A stretch of 16,533 nucleotides of DNA from Paludibacteraceae bacterium (GTDB lineage: Bacteria > Bacteroidota > Bacteroidia > Bacteroidales > Paludibacteraceae), in NCBI GenBank assembly GCA_016297215.1, contig JAEDGZ010000034.1, positions 1 to 16,533 on the forward strand, written 5' to 3'. The notes under the pieces are model-generated. The model was not told where the DNA came from. It made no database searches and was given only the letters and a program-made list of their open reading frames with translations. This document shows positions 6,995 through 14,844 of this stretch, in pieces. Each line of letters begins with the position of its first letter. Within the stretch, counting starts at the first letter, position 1. Both the position numbers and the translations under genes were made by a program.

Positions 6995-7348
6995 ATGAAA
7001 AAGATTCTAATTTTCCTGCTGGCACTATTGCCAATGGCGGCTGTTCAAGCCAAGCCGAACAAACAAACCGTTGTCCTCTACTGCGACCTGCATTGCCAAG
7101 GCTGCTGCGACAAAATCCTGAAGAACATCGCCTTTGAGAAGGGGGTGAAGGATATCCGGTTCGACATGGAGCAGCAGGCGGTTACCGTTACTTTTGACGC
7201 CAACAAGACCGACGTACCGACCTTGCAGAAAGCGTTTGCGAAGATAGGCAAACCCGCCACCACACGCCGCCCCGAGTCAGCAGAGCACGCTGAACACGAC
7301 CACCATGAGGGGCATCAGCATAACCACGCAGAGCACCCACATCCATAA
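6995..7348 (+). CDS. Secreted heavy-metal-associated (HMA) domain protein with His-rich tail
   Basis: 117 residues. The signal peptide (about 1-19, ending AAVQA) directs it out of the cytoplasm, so it is a periplasmic metal-binding protein and not a cytosolic CopZ-like chaperone. The ferredoxin-like HMA fold spans about 25-90, with the metal loop C34-Q-G-C37 followed by C38 (C30-D-L-H-C-Q-G-C-C). The last 25 residues carry nine histidines among acidic residues, a typical Zn/Cu buffering tail. It follows the TonB receptor by about 100 bp of repeat DNA and is 4 bp from the next gene. Inferred role: accept or buffer the metal handled by the receptor and the CDF transporter. The ion is unproven; CxxC HMA domains most often bind Cu(I), while the His tail also fits Zn. 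Confidence 0.88.
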   Translation: MKKILIFLLALLPMAAVQAKPNKQTVVLYCDLHCQGCCDKILKNIAFEKGVKDIRFDMEQQAVTVTFDANKTDVPTLQKAFAKIGKPATTRRPESAEHAEHDHHEGHQHNHAEHPHP

Positions 7349-7352
7349 AGCA

Positions 7353-8216
7353 ATGAAAACAAATCCTCGTATTAAGTTCTTCTGCCGCTCGTTCGACCTG
7401 CGGCTGTATCGTTTGTCCAAAGGCTTGTATGAGTCGTTGGGCTTTCCTTGTGTGCGGCTCACCGACCAAACGGCAGACGGCTATTTCCACACCATGCTGC
7501 AAGACACTGATTGTGATATTGCCATCAACGTGGACGAAGACTGCTTCTTGACCAACACGGATGCCGTCTTGGCGCTGGTGGAATACGCCGTGGAAAACAA
7601 CATTGCCAATATCGGTTGCCCGGACGGAGGCGGATATGTGCCGCGCGGAGGAAACCCATTGGTTACCAATCCGTTCTTCAACATCCTCAACCTCACACTA
7701 CTGCGAGAGAAATATAGCAAGCAGGCGGTCAAAGCGTTTGACTACGCAGCATGCAAACAGCAGATGGAGGCGGATTATCCTAAGGACATGCTGTATGAGG
7801 GTCGGAGTTATAACTTTGATAATACCGACTACGAACCGTACTATCCGTTTTTCTTGTGGCAGGCGTATAACACGCGTACTTTGTATCTTCCTTCTGCACA
7901 GCACGCCGACGGTTGGACAACCATCCTCTATACGCCTCAAGGGGAGGAGATATGTCGCCACACATGGCTGGCACGCTTCTACTCCGTGCCGTCTTTCATT
8001 GTGAAGCATTGGCAACCCAATACAGGAAAACAACAAGCGCGTATAGATACCATCATTGATGAATCATACGCACTTGTGCACAAGCAAAGACCCGTCTTTA
8101 CGACCAAAGATGAATGGGCGTTTGGATGGAACTTCGTTGTTCGTTGGCTTATCAAAGTTCCCCAGCGCATCGCCGGCTGGCCCAAGAAACTGAAACGGAC
8201 ATTAAGCAAAAAGTAG
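7353..8216 (+). CDS. Putative GT-A-fold glycosyltransferase-like protein
   Basis: 287 residues from ATG 7353, four bases after the HMA stop. The frame is open back to 7305, but that would overlap the HMA coding region, so the internal ATG before KTNPRIKFFCRSFD is preferred. No signal peptide or clear membrane segment is seen. The segment CDIAINVDEDCFLTNTD (about 54-70) has the hydrophobic strand plus D61-E-D63 arrangement of a GT-A DxD nucleotide-sugar/metal site, and CPDGGGYVPRGGNPLVTNPF follows as a plausible acceptor loop. The basic C-terminus (PKKLKRTLSKK) could contact membrane. I recognise no specific family and no link to metal handling other than position. Base composition is more AT-rich than the upstream receptor. 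It converges on the acyltransferase gene with a 9-bp gap and no clear terminator. Confidence 0.55.
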   Translation: MKTNPRIKFFCRSFDLRLYRLSKGLYESLGFPCVRLTDQTADGYFHTMLQDTDCDIAINVDEDCFLTNTDAVLALVEYAVENNIANIGCPDGGGYVPRGGNPLVTNPFFNILNLTLLREKYSKQAVKAFDYAACKQQMEADYPKDMLYEGRSYNFDNTDYEPYYPFFLWQAYNTRTLYLPSAQHADGWTTILYTPQGEEICRHTWLARFYSVPSFIVKHWQPNTGKQQARIDTIIDESYALVHKQRPVFTTKDEWAFGWNFVVRWLIKVPQRIAGWPKKLKRTLSKK

Positions 8217-8225
8217 ATTTTTTTT

Positions 8226-9251
8226 CTATTTGGAGATTCCCACAAGATTATTATTGATATAGCGGCATTTGTCTGCTATGAGACAGGCTACATAGCATAC
8301 CGCCAAGACGATAGCCGCTACGCATATGGGCAATACCGCCATAGTCGGTGTTGCCCATTGTGTGTATGCACCGCAAGTGAGTTTATCAAGCAACTGATAA
8401 AGCGCAGATATTAGGGGGATATGTATGAGGTAAATAGTGTAACTATAACGGCTAAGCGACAGTATGCCCGTGCGCACTGCTATTGGGCAGCTAATTGGTA
8501 TCTTAGATAATAATGTGAAAAGGCAGATGGTAGTAAATAGTTCCACAAAGTAATAACGGGTTTTCAGCAAGACATCCGCAACATATAGAACGACAAAAAC
8601 GATGGCTGCTATGGTTCGCACATGCTTGCTGTCTGGCATATAGCATTTGATGTAATAGCCGGCTATATAGACACCCAAATACTGAAATAGTGCAGACACA
8701 TATCGCAGTACATAAATGGCTGGATATGCTTGTTGCAGAATTAGAATAATTGCCCAACCTGCCAGCAGACCTTCCACCAACCGTTTGGAAGACAAGGACA
8801 AAGCACGTTGCAACAGCGGCGTCAGGGCATACAAGACCAATATCATGTGTACGAACCAATGGAAGTCTTGTATCTCATTTTGCAATAAGTAAGGGAAGAA
8901 ACACAAGAATACATCGCTCCATGAATGGATAGCCTCGTATCGGTGCGTTACCACACCGATAATATACACAGGTATCGCCCAAAACAGGAATGGCCACACC
9001 ACACGTGCTAATCGTTTGATATAAAATTGTTTGACGCCACAGGGATTACCCAATAATAATGCCCCCGACACCATGACAAACATCGGTACGCCGCAGTTGA
9101 CAATGGCGCGATACATATAGCACACCAATCCCCATGAATCGTTGTCTAAATCCAACATACTCCAAGCATGCTGCACAGCAACCAATACGATGGCTGCTGC
9201 GCGGCACAAATCCAAGGACAGGTTACGGCTATTTACTTCGATATTTGGCAT
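8226..9251 (-). CDS. Acyltransferase-3 family membrane protein (surface polysaccharide O-acyltransferase)
   Basis: Multi-span inner-membrane enzyme family (OafA/WecH-like) that moves acetyl or other acyl groups to extracytoplasmic glycans. 341 residues, close to the usual single-domain length, with about ten hydrophobic segments throughout. The N-terminus shows the family pattern LSLDLCRAAAIVLVAVQHAW with the conserved R and H, followed by VPMFVMVSGALLLGNP and FYIKRLARVVWPFLFWAIPV, which are strongly diagnostic. No fused SGNH domain. It starts 52 bp after the YfhO stop on the same strand without a convincing consensus promoter between, so probably one transcript. AT-rich compared with its neighbours, which may indicate different origin. 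Acceptor glycan unknown. Confidence 0.9.
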   Translation of the reverse strand: MPNIEVNSRNLSLDLCRAAAIVLVAVQHAWSMLDLDNDSWGLVCYMYRAIVNCGVPMFVMVSGALLLGNPCGVKQFYIKRLARVVWPFLFWAIPVYIIGVVTHRYEAIHSWSDVFLCFFPYLLQNEIQDFHWFVHMILVLYALTPLLQRALSLSSKRLVEGLLAGWAIILILQQAYPAIYVLRYVSALFQYLGVYIAGYYIKCYMPDSKHVRTIAAIVFVVLYVADVLLKTRYYFVELFTTICLFTLLSKIPISCPIAVRTGILSLSRYSYTIYLIHIPLISALYQLLDKLTCGAYTQWATPTMAVLPICVAAIVLAVCYVACLIADKCRYINNNLVGISK

Positions 9252-9303
9252 GTTCTATATTCCGATTCCTCTACTTTGAATTTACTTTGCAAATAAAAAC
9301 ACA

Positions 9304-11853
9304 TTATGCTTTCTTGCGGCGGGTATATATCTCATAGCCCACTACGCCACAGAGGGTGAGTAACATAATGGCAAAGCATATTAGAGAGAGGATGTTGCCT
9401 TTGCGAACGCTATCGGGCGCAAAGACCATGCGCAGGTTGTGGGTGCCGGCGGGGATGACGGCTGCCCGCAGCATGTAGTTCACGCGAGCGAGGGACAGTT
9501 CCTTTTCCTCATTGCCGTCCTTGTCCAGCAAGTAGAGTTTCCACCCGTGGGGATAGTAGATTTCTGAGAAGACGGCAATCCTGTCTTGCTCGGTTTCCGC
9601 ACGATAGTCTATGTAGCGCGGGGTATATTGGGTAAGAGAGACCCTCTCCGTCTCCCCCTTTAAGGGGGAGTTGGAAGGGGTCCTCAATACGTCCGCAAAC
9701 GCCTTATCCACTACCGCCGTGGTATGCAAGTCTATCCGATTGAGGGCAGCTATCTCATCGTTGGCATTATCCACTACGAGCAGACTGTCCACAAACCAGC
9801 AGTTGCCCATCGCATAGGGGTTCTGCACCGGCACCTGACTGCCGTTTTGCAACGGCACGATGGCATACTTCATGTTAAGCATGTTCAGCACGGGGAAGAG
9901 GCTGTCGCCGTTGCAGGGCTGCATGAAGCCGTTGGTCTGCATGATGGCTTGCATGAGCGGATTCATCTCTGGCGCGATATGCACGTCTATCAGGTCTTGG
10001 TAGCGACGCAGTTTGGCAGCCGAGTAGCCGCCGATGGACTTGAGGTAGTAACTAGTCCGCGCCTCGTTGAAGGTGTTGGTAGCAAGGTTCAGCACGCGGA
10101 AATGGCTCTCGTCTTTCAGCAGTTCCTCCTCGTAGGGTTGCATCTTGAACGCCTTATCACGGTCCTTTATGCTAACGAACATCGCATCATTGCAGAAGCG
10201 TTTGTCCACCGTCCACATATCCGCCACTATCAGTGCGCAGAGTGTGATGCCCGCATAGAGGTTGAGGTTCTTCACCGTATCCTTCTTATAGCGCGCATAG
10301 GCATAAGCGAACGTTACCGCCACACCCAATGCTACAAACAGTAGCGACCGCCAAGCATCGGAGCGTATCATAGCGGTGCGCTGGTCGAGGATAGCAGCGT
10401 AAATCTGCTCTCCTACCTGTCCTTTCCACTGTGCGTCATACGATGAGGTTACGTCTATCGTGCCCGCAAAGAGTGCCACCAGCAGACATATCGCCGCCGT
10501 GATTCCGCCGGAGATGCAGATACTGTTGCGCAATCGTTTCCAATCTATACTGCCATCGTTAATAACTTTCAGCGCCAGCATGCCGAGCAGCGGAATCGTT
10601 ATCTCCGCCACAATGAGTATGCTCTCCACGGCGCGGAACTTATTGTACATCGGGAAGTACTTGAAGAACAACTCCGTGAGCGGCATGAAGTGGTGTCCCC
10701 ACGCGAGGAAGACTGAGAAAAGCGTGGCAACGAGTAGTGCCCACTTATAGGGTCCGCTCACGATCAGCAAGCCCAGCAGAAAGAGGAAGCAGATGATAGC
10801 GCCCATATACACAGGACCGCTGGTGAAGGCTTTCTCGCCATGATAGGTAGGAGCCGATTGGCAGAATTTCTTTGCGCTGCCGGAGGGCACACCCATCTTG
10901 CGCAGGTCTTGCTCCAACTGCGAGTCCTTGCCGAGGTTATACCCGCTGCAACCGCCCATGTAGTTCGGTATCAGGAAAGTCATGGTCTCGTCTATGCCGT
11001 AACTCCATGCCGTGGCATAATCGAGGTCAAGCCCCTTGGTCTTGTTGGACTCATCGGTTACTTTCTCCAAATCGGAGTGCCCGCCGCGCATGGTCTCTTC
11101 GGCATATTCTTGGTTGGCAAATATGTTTGCACTTCCCATTCCCATACCTACTACAAACGAGACGGAAAACACCGCCGTGGCGATGCCGAAATGCTTCCAT
11201 GCTTTGGCTTTCCACGCTTGGGCAAGTTCGGCAAAGAAGAAGATACCGAGCATCATGCAGATATAGTAAGACATCTGCGGATGCAAAAAGAAACCAATGT
11301 AGGTGAAGAACATCACCAGCAGTGCCCCCCAACCATATTGCTTGCGGTAGGTCAGCACAAACCCCACCACCACAAGCATCATCCACGTGATAGAATAGCA
11401 TTTCCCGTGGTGCGAGGCAGCGATAATCACAAAGAAGTAGGAGGATAGCGCAATAGCGAACGCGCCTGCCATACTGAGCCATTTGTCCACCTTAAAGGAG
11501 CGGAGCAACAAGAAGAATGCCAGCAGGTAGAAGACAAATATCATGGCGGTATTTCGATTCCCCCATGAGAAGAACTTGCGAATAGGTTGCAGTATCCTGT
11601 CCAGCGCAAATCCGCCACCGCCGCCTATCTGATAGTTAGGCATGCCGGAAAACATCGAGCCTGTCCACCATGAGTAGTCGCCCGTCTCCTCATGGTATCG
11701 CACGGCTTCCTCCACGGCAGCACGCCCATTGATACCATCGCCGGCATAGATGATTTTACCTTGTACAGCAGGCCAGAAATAGATAACACCTGCCAGTACA
11801 AACACCAATAAGATGATTGCGTAGGGCAACCATGACCTCCAATTGATTTTCAT
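9304..11853 (-). CDS. YfhO-family multi-span membrane protein (GT-C-like)
   Basis: 849 residues from ATG 11853 (MKINWRSWLPYAIILLVF). The frame continues upstream to 12006, but those codons come from repeat-rich spacer, and the first membrane segment directly follows the ATG chosen here. About a dozen membrane segments, then a soluble C-terminal part and a final anchor before RRKKA. The early loop GDGINGRAAVEEAVRYHEET and WWTGSMFSGMPNYQIGG matches the Bacteroidota YfhO pattern. In Firmicutes, YfhO glycosylates lipoteichoic acid; in this phylum the substrate is not established, but a lipid-linked-sugar glycosyltransferase role is plausible, fitting the acyltransferase next door. Residues 724-739 (RTPSNSPLKGETERVS) are encoded by a dispersed palindrome (9640-9684) inserted in frame in the soluble part. 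No promoter consensus is seen directly upstream. Confidence 0.88.
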   Translation of the reverse strand: MKINWRSWLPYAIILLVFVLAGVIYFWPAVQGKIIYAGDGINGRAAVEEAVRYHEETGDYSWWTGSMFSGMPNYQIGGGGGFALDRILQPIRKFFSWGNRNTAMIFVFYLLAFFLLLRSFKVDKWLSMAGAFAIALSSYFFVIIAASHHGKCYSITWMMLVVVGFVLTYRKQYGWGALLVMFFTYIGFFLHPQMSYYICMMLGIFFFAELAQAWKAKAWKHFGIATAVFSVSFVVGMGMGSANIFANQEYAEETMRGGHSDLEKVTDESNKTKGLDLDYATAWSYGIDETMTFLIPNYMGGCSGYNLGKDSQLEQDLRKMGVPSGSAKKFCQSAPTYHGEKAFTSGPVYMGAIICFLFLLGLLIVSGPYKWALLVATLFSVFLAWGHHFMPLTELFFKYFPMYNKFRAVESILIVAEITIPLLGMLALKVINDGSIDWKRLRNSICISGGITAAICLLVALFAGTIDVTSSYDAQWKGQVGEQIYAAILDQRTAMIRSDAWRSLLFVALGVAVTFAYAYARYKKDTVKNLNLYAGITLCALIVADMWTVDKRFCNDAMFVSIKDRDKAFKMQPYEEELLKDESHFRVLNLATNTFNEARTSYYLKSIGGYSAAKLRRYQDLIDVHIAPEMNPLMQAIMQTNGFMQPCNGDSLFPVLNMLNMKYAIVPLQNGSQVPVQNPYAMGNCWFVDSLLVVDNANDEIAALNRIDLHTTAVVDKAFADVLRTPSNSPLKGETERVSLTQYTPRYIDYRAETEQDRIAVFSEIYYPHGWKLYLLDKDGNEEKELSLARVNYMLRAAVIPAGTHNLRMVFAPDSVRKGNILSLICFAIMLLTLCGVVGYEIYTRRKKA
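9640..9684. repeat. Family C G/C-run palindrome inside the YfhO gene
   Basis: Perfect 9-bp arms CTCCCCCTT (9652-9660) and AAGGGGGAG (9662-9670), with imperfect outer arms ACCCTCTCC and GGAAGGGGT. It shares its right half with the copy in the TonB receptor gene (6611-6631) but lies antisense to its host gene here, so a different frame is translated (TPSNSPLKGETER). Confidence 0.88.
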
Positions 11854-11870
11854 AAGAAATAAAGAATTAA

Positions 11871-12110
11871 CGACCGCTTCGCTGTCCGACCGCTTTGCTA
11901 TCCGACTACCAACATCCGCTAAAAATCCTTCCTCATCTCTGCAAGGGCGTTGCCCGCGGCAAGGAGTTTTGTAATACTCCTGCTCGCTTACGCTCACGAG
12001 ATTCATGGGATTCTTTCAGAGGATACCATTTTCGATACTATATCAGTCTTTCAGCGAACGAAGTGAGCAGTCGTTTGTCTTTCAGCGGAGACTTGTCCCG
12101 ACTTGTCGGG
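11871..12110. repeat. Repeat-rich spacer between the YfhO and YhcH genes
   Basis: The 271-bp gap has no supported gene. It holds a 16-bp unit in tandem (11871-11886 and 11887-11902, CGACCGCTTCGCTGTC type, two mismatches); a CTCGCTTACGCTCACGAG element (about 11982-12000); AGCGAACGAAGTGAGCAG (about 12053-12070); three TCTTTCAG octamers (12012, 12047, 12079); and the palindrome CCCGACTTGTCGGG (12097-12110). No T-run follows the palindrome, so it is not a normal terminator. Confidence 0.7.
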
Positions 12111-12124
12111 AAGCGCGGTCTTCC

Positions 12125-12580
12125 TCAGCAATTTGCTTTTGCCTTAACAATAATCTTTCTATACTGCTTGCCCGGAGCGATGCCGGGTTGGTGTGCATCG
12201 GTGGGGAAGAATACCGCAAAATGCCCTGCCGGCACAACGAACTTCGCCGAAGCCTTATCGGCATAGAACTCCACATCTTTGCCCTCGTCGTACTCCTGCG
12301 TAACCTCTTGGCAGTCCACCTGCGCCTTCCAGCCCATGGTCTCGTCATCGGTCAGCGGAATCTGAATATCAAGGTAGTCGCGATGCGCCTCCATGCGGCA
12401 GTTCTCCTCCTCTTTGCCTTTGAAATCAAGGATGTTCACATAGAGGTCGTTGCCATCCAAGTGAATCTTGCAGGCAGGCATCTCCTCCAAGTCGTTTTCG
12501 TTAAAGAACTTCATAAACTGGGCAAAGCCCGGAACGCTGTCAAAATACCAATCGGCGTTCTCTAATTTGTCAAGAATCAT
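12125..12580 (-). CDS. YhcH/YjgK/YiaL family protein (DUF386, cupin-like)
   Basis: 151 residues, the standard length of this small cytoplasmic jelly-roll family. Diagnostic features: the start MILDKLENADWY, then the metal-site region EAHRDYLDIQIPL, the region GWKAQVDCQEVTQEYDE, and the C-terminal PAGHFAVFFPTDAHQPG followed by a basic strand KQYRKIIVKAKA. E. coli YhcH (NanQ) acts on sialic acid anomers and YiaL/EbgC relatives are linked to sugar metabolism; a sugar role here is likely but the substrate is not visible, and no sialic-acid catabolic gene is in the window. The gene has a consensus promoter at 12644-12675 that overlaps the divergent M13 promoter. Its leader contains three AATTATG heptamers immediately before the ATG. 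Confidence 0.93.
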   Translation of the reverse strand: MILDKLENADWYFDSVPGFAQFMKFFNENDLEEMPACKIHLDGNDLYVNILDFKGKEEENCRMEAHRDYLDIQIPLTDDETMGWKAQVDCQEVTQEYDEGKDVEFYADKASAKFVVPAGHFAVFFPTDAHQPGIAPGKQYRKIIVKAKANC

Positions 12581-12585
12581 TTTAT

Positions 12586-12606
12586 AATTATGAATTATGA
12601 ATTATG
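12586..12606. repeat. AATTATG heptamer repeat (3 copies) in the YhcH leader
   Basis: Three perfect AATTATG heptamers begin six bases before the minus-strand ATG (12580). Two copies lie in the equivalent position before sdaA (402-415), in the same orientation relative to the gene. Confidence 0.8.
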
Positions 12607-12643
12607 AGTGCTCAAGCTTTGATAATTGAAGTAATTTCGGCGG

Positions 12644-12675
12644 CAAAGTTACGAAAAAATTTGCGTATCTCCAAA
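12644..12675 (-). promoter_or_regulatory. Promoter of the YhcH-family gene
   Basis: Minus strand TTTG (12675-12672), 20 nt, TAACTTTG (12651-12644): exact consensus. Start of transcription near 12637, leader about 57 nt. It overlaps the plus promoter at 12660-12691. Confidence 0.8.
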
Positions 12676-12691
12676 AAAAAGCGTAATTTTG
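12660..12691 (+). promoter_or_regulatory. Promoter of the M13 peptidase gene
   Basis: TTTG (12660-12663), 20 nt, TAATTTTG (12684-12691): exact consensus, 33 nt before the ATG. The stretch 12660-12675 is shared by both divergent promoters, so two polymerases could not occupy them together. Confidence 0.8.
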
Positions 12692-12724
12692 CCGTCGATT
12701 TTGTAACAATTAGTAATAAATAGT

Positions 12725-14737
12725 ATGAAAAAATTCGTTTTTTCGCTTGCAACGATTGCTCTTATGACTACATCTTGCACTCACCAACAGACCACCGGCA
12801 TCCGTCCCGAGAACCTCGATACGACGGCCGTTCCTCAAAACGATTTCTATCAGTTCGCCTGCGGCGGCTGGATGAAGAACAACCCGCTCACTCCCGAGTA
12901 CAGCCGCTTCGGCTCTTTCGACCAACTCGGTTTGCAGAACCTCGAGCAAGTGAACGGGCTTATCCAAGACATCGCCAAGACCACCCACCCGCAGGGCTCC
13001 GTGGAGCAGAAAATCGGCGATGTCTATAACCTCGCGATGGACACCACCCGCCGTGACCAAGAGGGTATCGCACCCGTGCAGAAAGCGCTGGAAGAGATTG
13101 CCGCCCTCACGAGCCGCGACCAATTCAGCGACCTGCTCGGACGCTCCTACGAAGTGGGGCTCTGGGGCATGTACGTGGACGCCGATGCCATGAACTCCTC
13201 GATGAACATCCTCAACGAGTACCAAGGCGGGTTCGCACTCGGCGAGAAAGAGTACTATTTCGATGAGGACAAGGCAACCACCCGCATCCGAAACGCCTAC
13301 CGCGAGCACGTAGCGAAGATGTTCGCCCTCTACGGCTTCGATGACGTGGAGGCAAAAGCCGCTACCGTGCTGCGCCTCGAGACCCGTATCGCCGGTGCCG
13401 CATTCAGCAACGTGGAACTGCGCGACCCGCAAGCCAACTACAACAAGATGTCCGTCGCCGACCTGCAGACCCTCGTGCCGCAAATCAACTGGACCACCTA
13501 TTTCTCCGCGATGGCCATCGCACCCGATAGTCTCAGCGTAGGGCAGGTGCGCCACCTGCAAGAGTGCGGCAGACTGCTGGCAGAGGAGCCCCTTGAGGAC
13601 ATCAAGACCCTGCTCACATGGCAGGTCATCGACGGCAGTGCCGCCTACCTCTCCTCGGAAATCTACGCGCAGAACTTCGCCTTCTACGGCAAGGTGCTCT
13701 CCGGCAAAGAGGAGCCCAGTCCGCTCTGGAAACGCGCCGTCGCCATGGTCAACGGCACGCTCGGCGAAGCCGTCGGACAGATGTACGTGAAGAAATACTT
13801 CCCCGAAGAGAACAAAGAGCGCATGCTCACCCTCGTGAAGAACCTGCAGAAAGCCTTTGGCGAGCGTATCGAAGCGCTCACGTGGATGTCCGATGAGACC
13901 AAAGTCAAAGCCTTGGAGAAACTGAACAGCATCACCATCAAAATCGGCTACCCCGACACATGGCGCGATTATACCGCCCTCAACATTGACGCCTCGCTGC
14001 CCTACTACGAGAACCTGCTCCGCGCCTCGAAGTTCGAACAGGAGTACAGCCTCAGTTTCCTCGGCAAGCCCATGGATAAGACCAAGTGGTACATGAACCC
14101 GCAGACCGTCAACGCCTACTACAACCCCAGCAGCAACGAAATCTGCTTCCCCGCCGGCATCCTGCAGTATCCCTTCTTCGACATGGAGGCGGACGACGCT
14201 TTCAACTACGGCGCCATCGGCGTGGTCATCGGGCATGAGATGACCCACGGCTTCGACGACCAAGGCTGCCAGTTCGATAAAGACGGCAACCTCATCAACT
14301 GGTGGACGGACGAGGACAAAGCCAACTTCGACGCCCGCACGAAGGTCATGGAGGAGTACTTCAACCATATCGAGGTTGCCCCGGGTGTCTTCGCCAACGG
14401 TGCCTTCACGCTCGGCGAGAACATCGCCGACCACGGAGGGCTCCAAATAGCCTTCCACGCTTTCCAAAACGCCACGAAGGAAGCAGGCAAAACATCCGCA
14501 GTGGGGAAAGACGGCTTCACCCCCGAGCAGCGTTTCTTCCTCGCCTATGCCAACGTATGGGCAGGCAACATCCGTCCCGAGGAGATTCTCAACCGCACGA
14601 AGTCCGACCCCCACTCGTTAGGTCGCTGGCGCGTGAACGGTGCGCTACCGCATATCGGCGCATGGTACGACGCATGGCACGTTACCCCCGAATCGCCCAT
14701 GTACCTCGCCCCCGAAGACCGAGTAAGTATCTGGTAA
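12725..14737 (+). CDS. pepO: M13 (neprilysin/PepO-like) zinc metallopeptidase, lipoprotein
   Basis: Cell-envelope zinc endopeptidase acting on peptides. 670 residues, normal length. The N-terminus MKKFVFSLATIALMTTSC18 is a lipoprotein signal with Cys18 as the likely lipidation site (the lipobox is loose, as in many Bacteroidota). The N-terminal M13 domain starts with AVPQNDFYQFACGGWM. Catalytic elements are intact: N463-A-Y-Y-N-P substrate-binding strand, zinc motif H504-E-M-T-H508, third zinc ligand E565 in E-N-I-A-D569, and the C-terminal family ending ALPHIGAWYDAWHVTPES through PEDRVSIW. ATG 12725 follows the promoter by 33 nt and gives a complete signal peptide. Strong C-ending codon bias resembles glgP. 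No terminator is visible before the symporter 107 bp downstream, so some co-transcription is possible. Confidence 0.96.
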   Translation: MKKFVFSLATIALMTTSCTHQQTTGIRPENLDTTAVPQNDFYQFACGGWMKNNPLTPEYSRFGSFDQLGLQNLEQVNGLIQDIAKTTHPQGSVEQKIGDVYNLAMDTTRRDQEGIAPVQKALEEIAALTSRDQFSDLLGRSYEVGLWGMYVDADAMNSSMNILNEYQGGFALGEKEYYFDEDKATTRIRNAYREHVAKMFALYGFDDVEAKAATVLRLETRIAGAAFSNVELRDPQANYNKMSVADLQTLVPQINWTTYFSAMAIAPDSLSVGQVRHLQECGRLLAEEPLEDIKTLLTWQVIDGSAAYLSSEIYAQNFAFYGKVLSGKEEPSPLWKRAVAMVNGTLGEAVGQMYVKKYFPEENKERMLTLVKNLQKAFGERIEALTWMSDETKVKALEKLNSITIKIGYPDTWRDYTALNIDASLPYYENLLRASKFEQEYSLSFLGKPMDKTKWYMNPQTVNAYYNPSSNEICFPAGILQYPFFDMEADDAFNYGAIGVVIGHEMTHGFDDQGCQFDKDGNLINWWTDEDKANFDARTKVMEEYFNHIEVAPGVFANGAFTLGENIADHGGLQIAFHAFQNATKEAGKTSAVGKDGFTPEQRFFLAYANVWAGNIRPEEILNRTKSDPHSLGRWRVNGALPHIGAWYDAWHVTPESPMYLAPEDRVSIW

Positions 14738-14844
14738 AATAGATTATTGTCTCTAAATGTTTAAGTTTCAAGTGAGGTTTCGTGCTGTAATATGGAATCT
14801 TGCTTGGAACTTATTGTTTGCGTAGAGTAATATAACATTGAATT

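Noticed and set aside
11854..12006. N-terminal extension of the YfhO protein (51 codons)
   Set aside because: Encoded by repeat-rich spacer and placed before the natural first membrane segment; ATG 11853 fits the family.
12710..14614. 634-codon open frame on the minus strand opposite the M13 peptidase
   Set aside because: It mirrors the C-rich codon bias of the M13 gene, has no recognisable domain, and the plus-strand product is unmistakable. The long open frames opposite glgP (1726-3417) and the TonB receptor (5493-6944) are rejected for the same reason.
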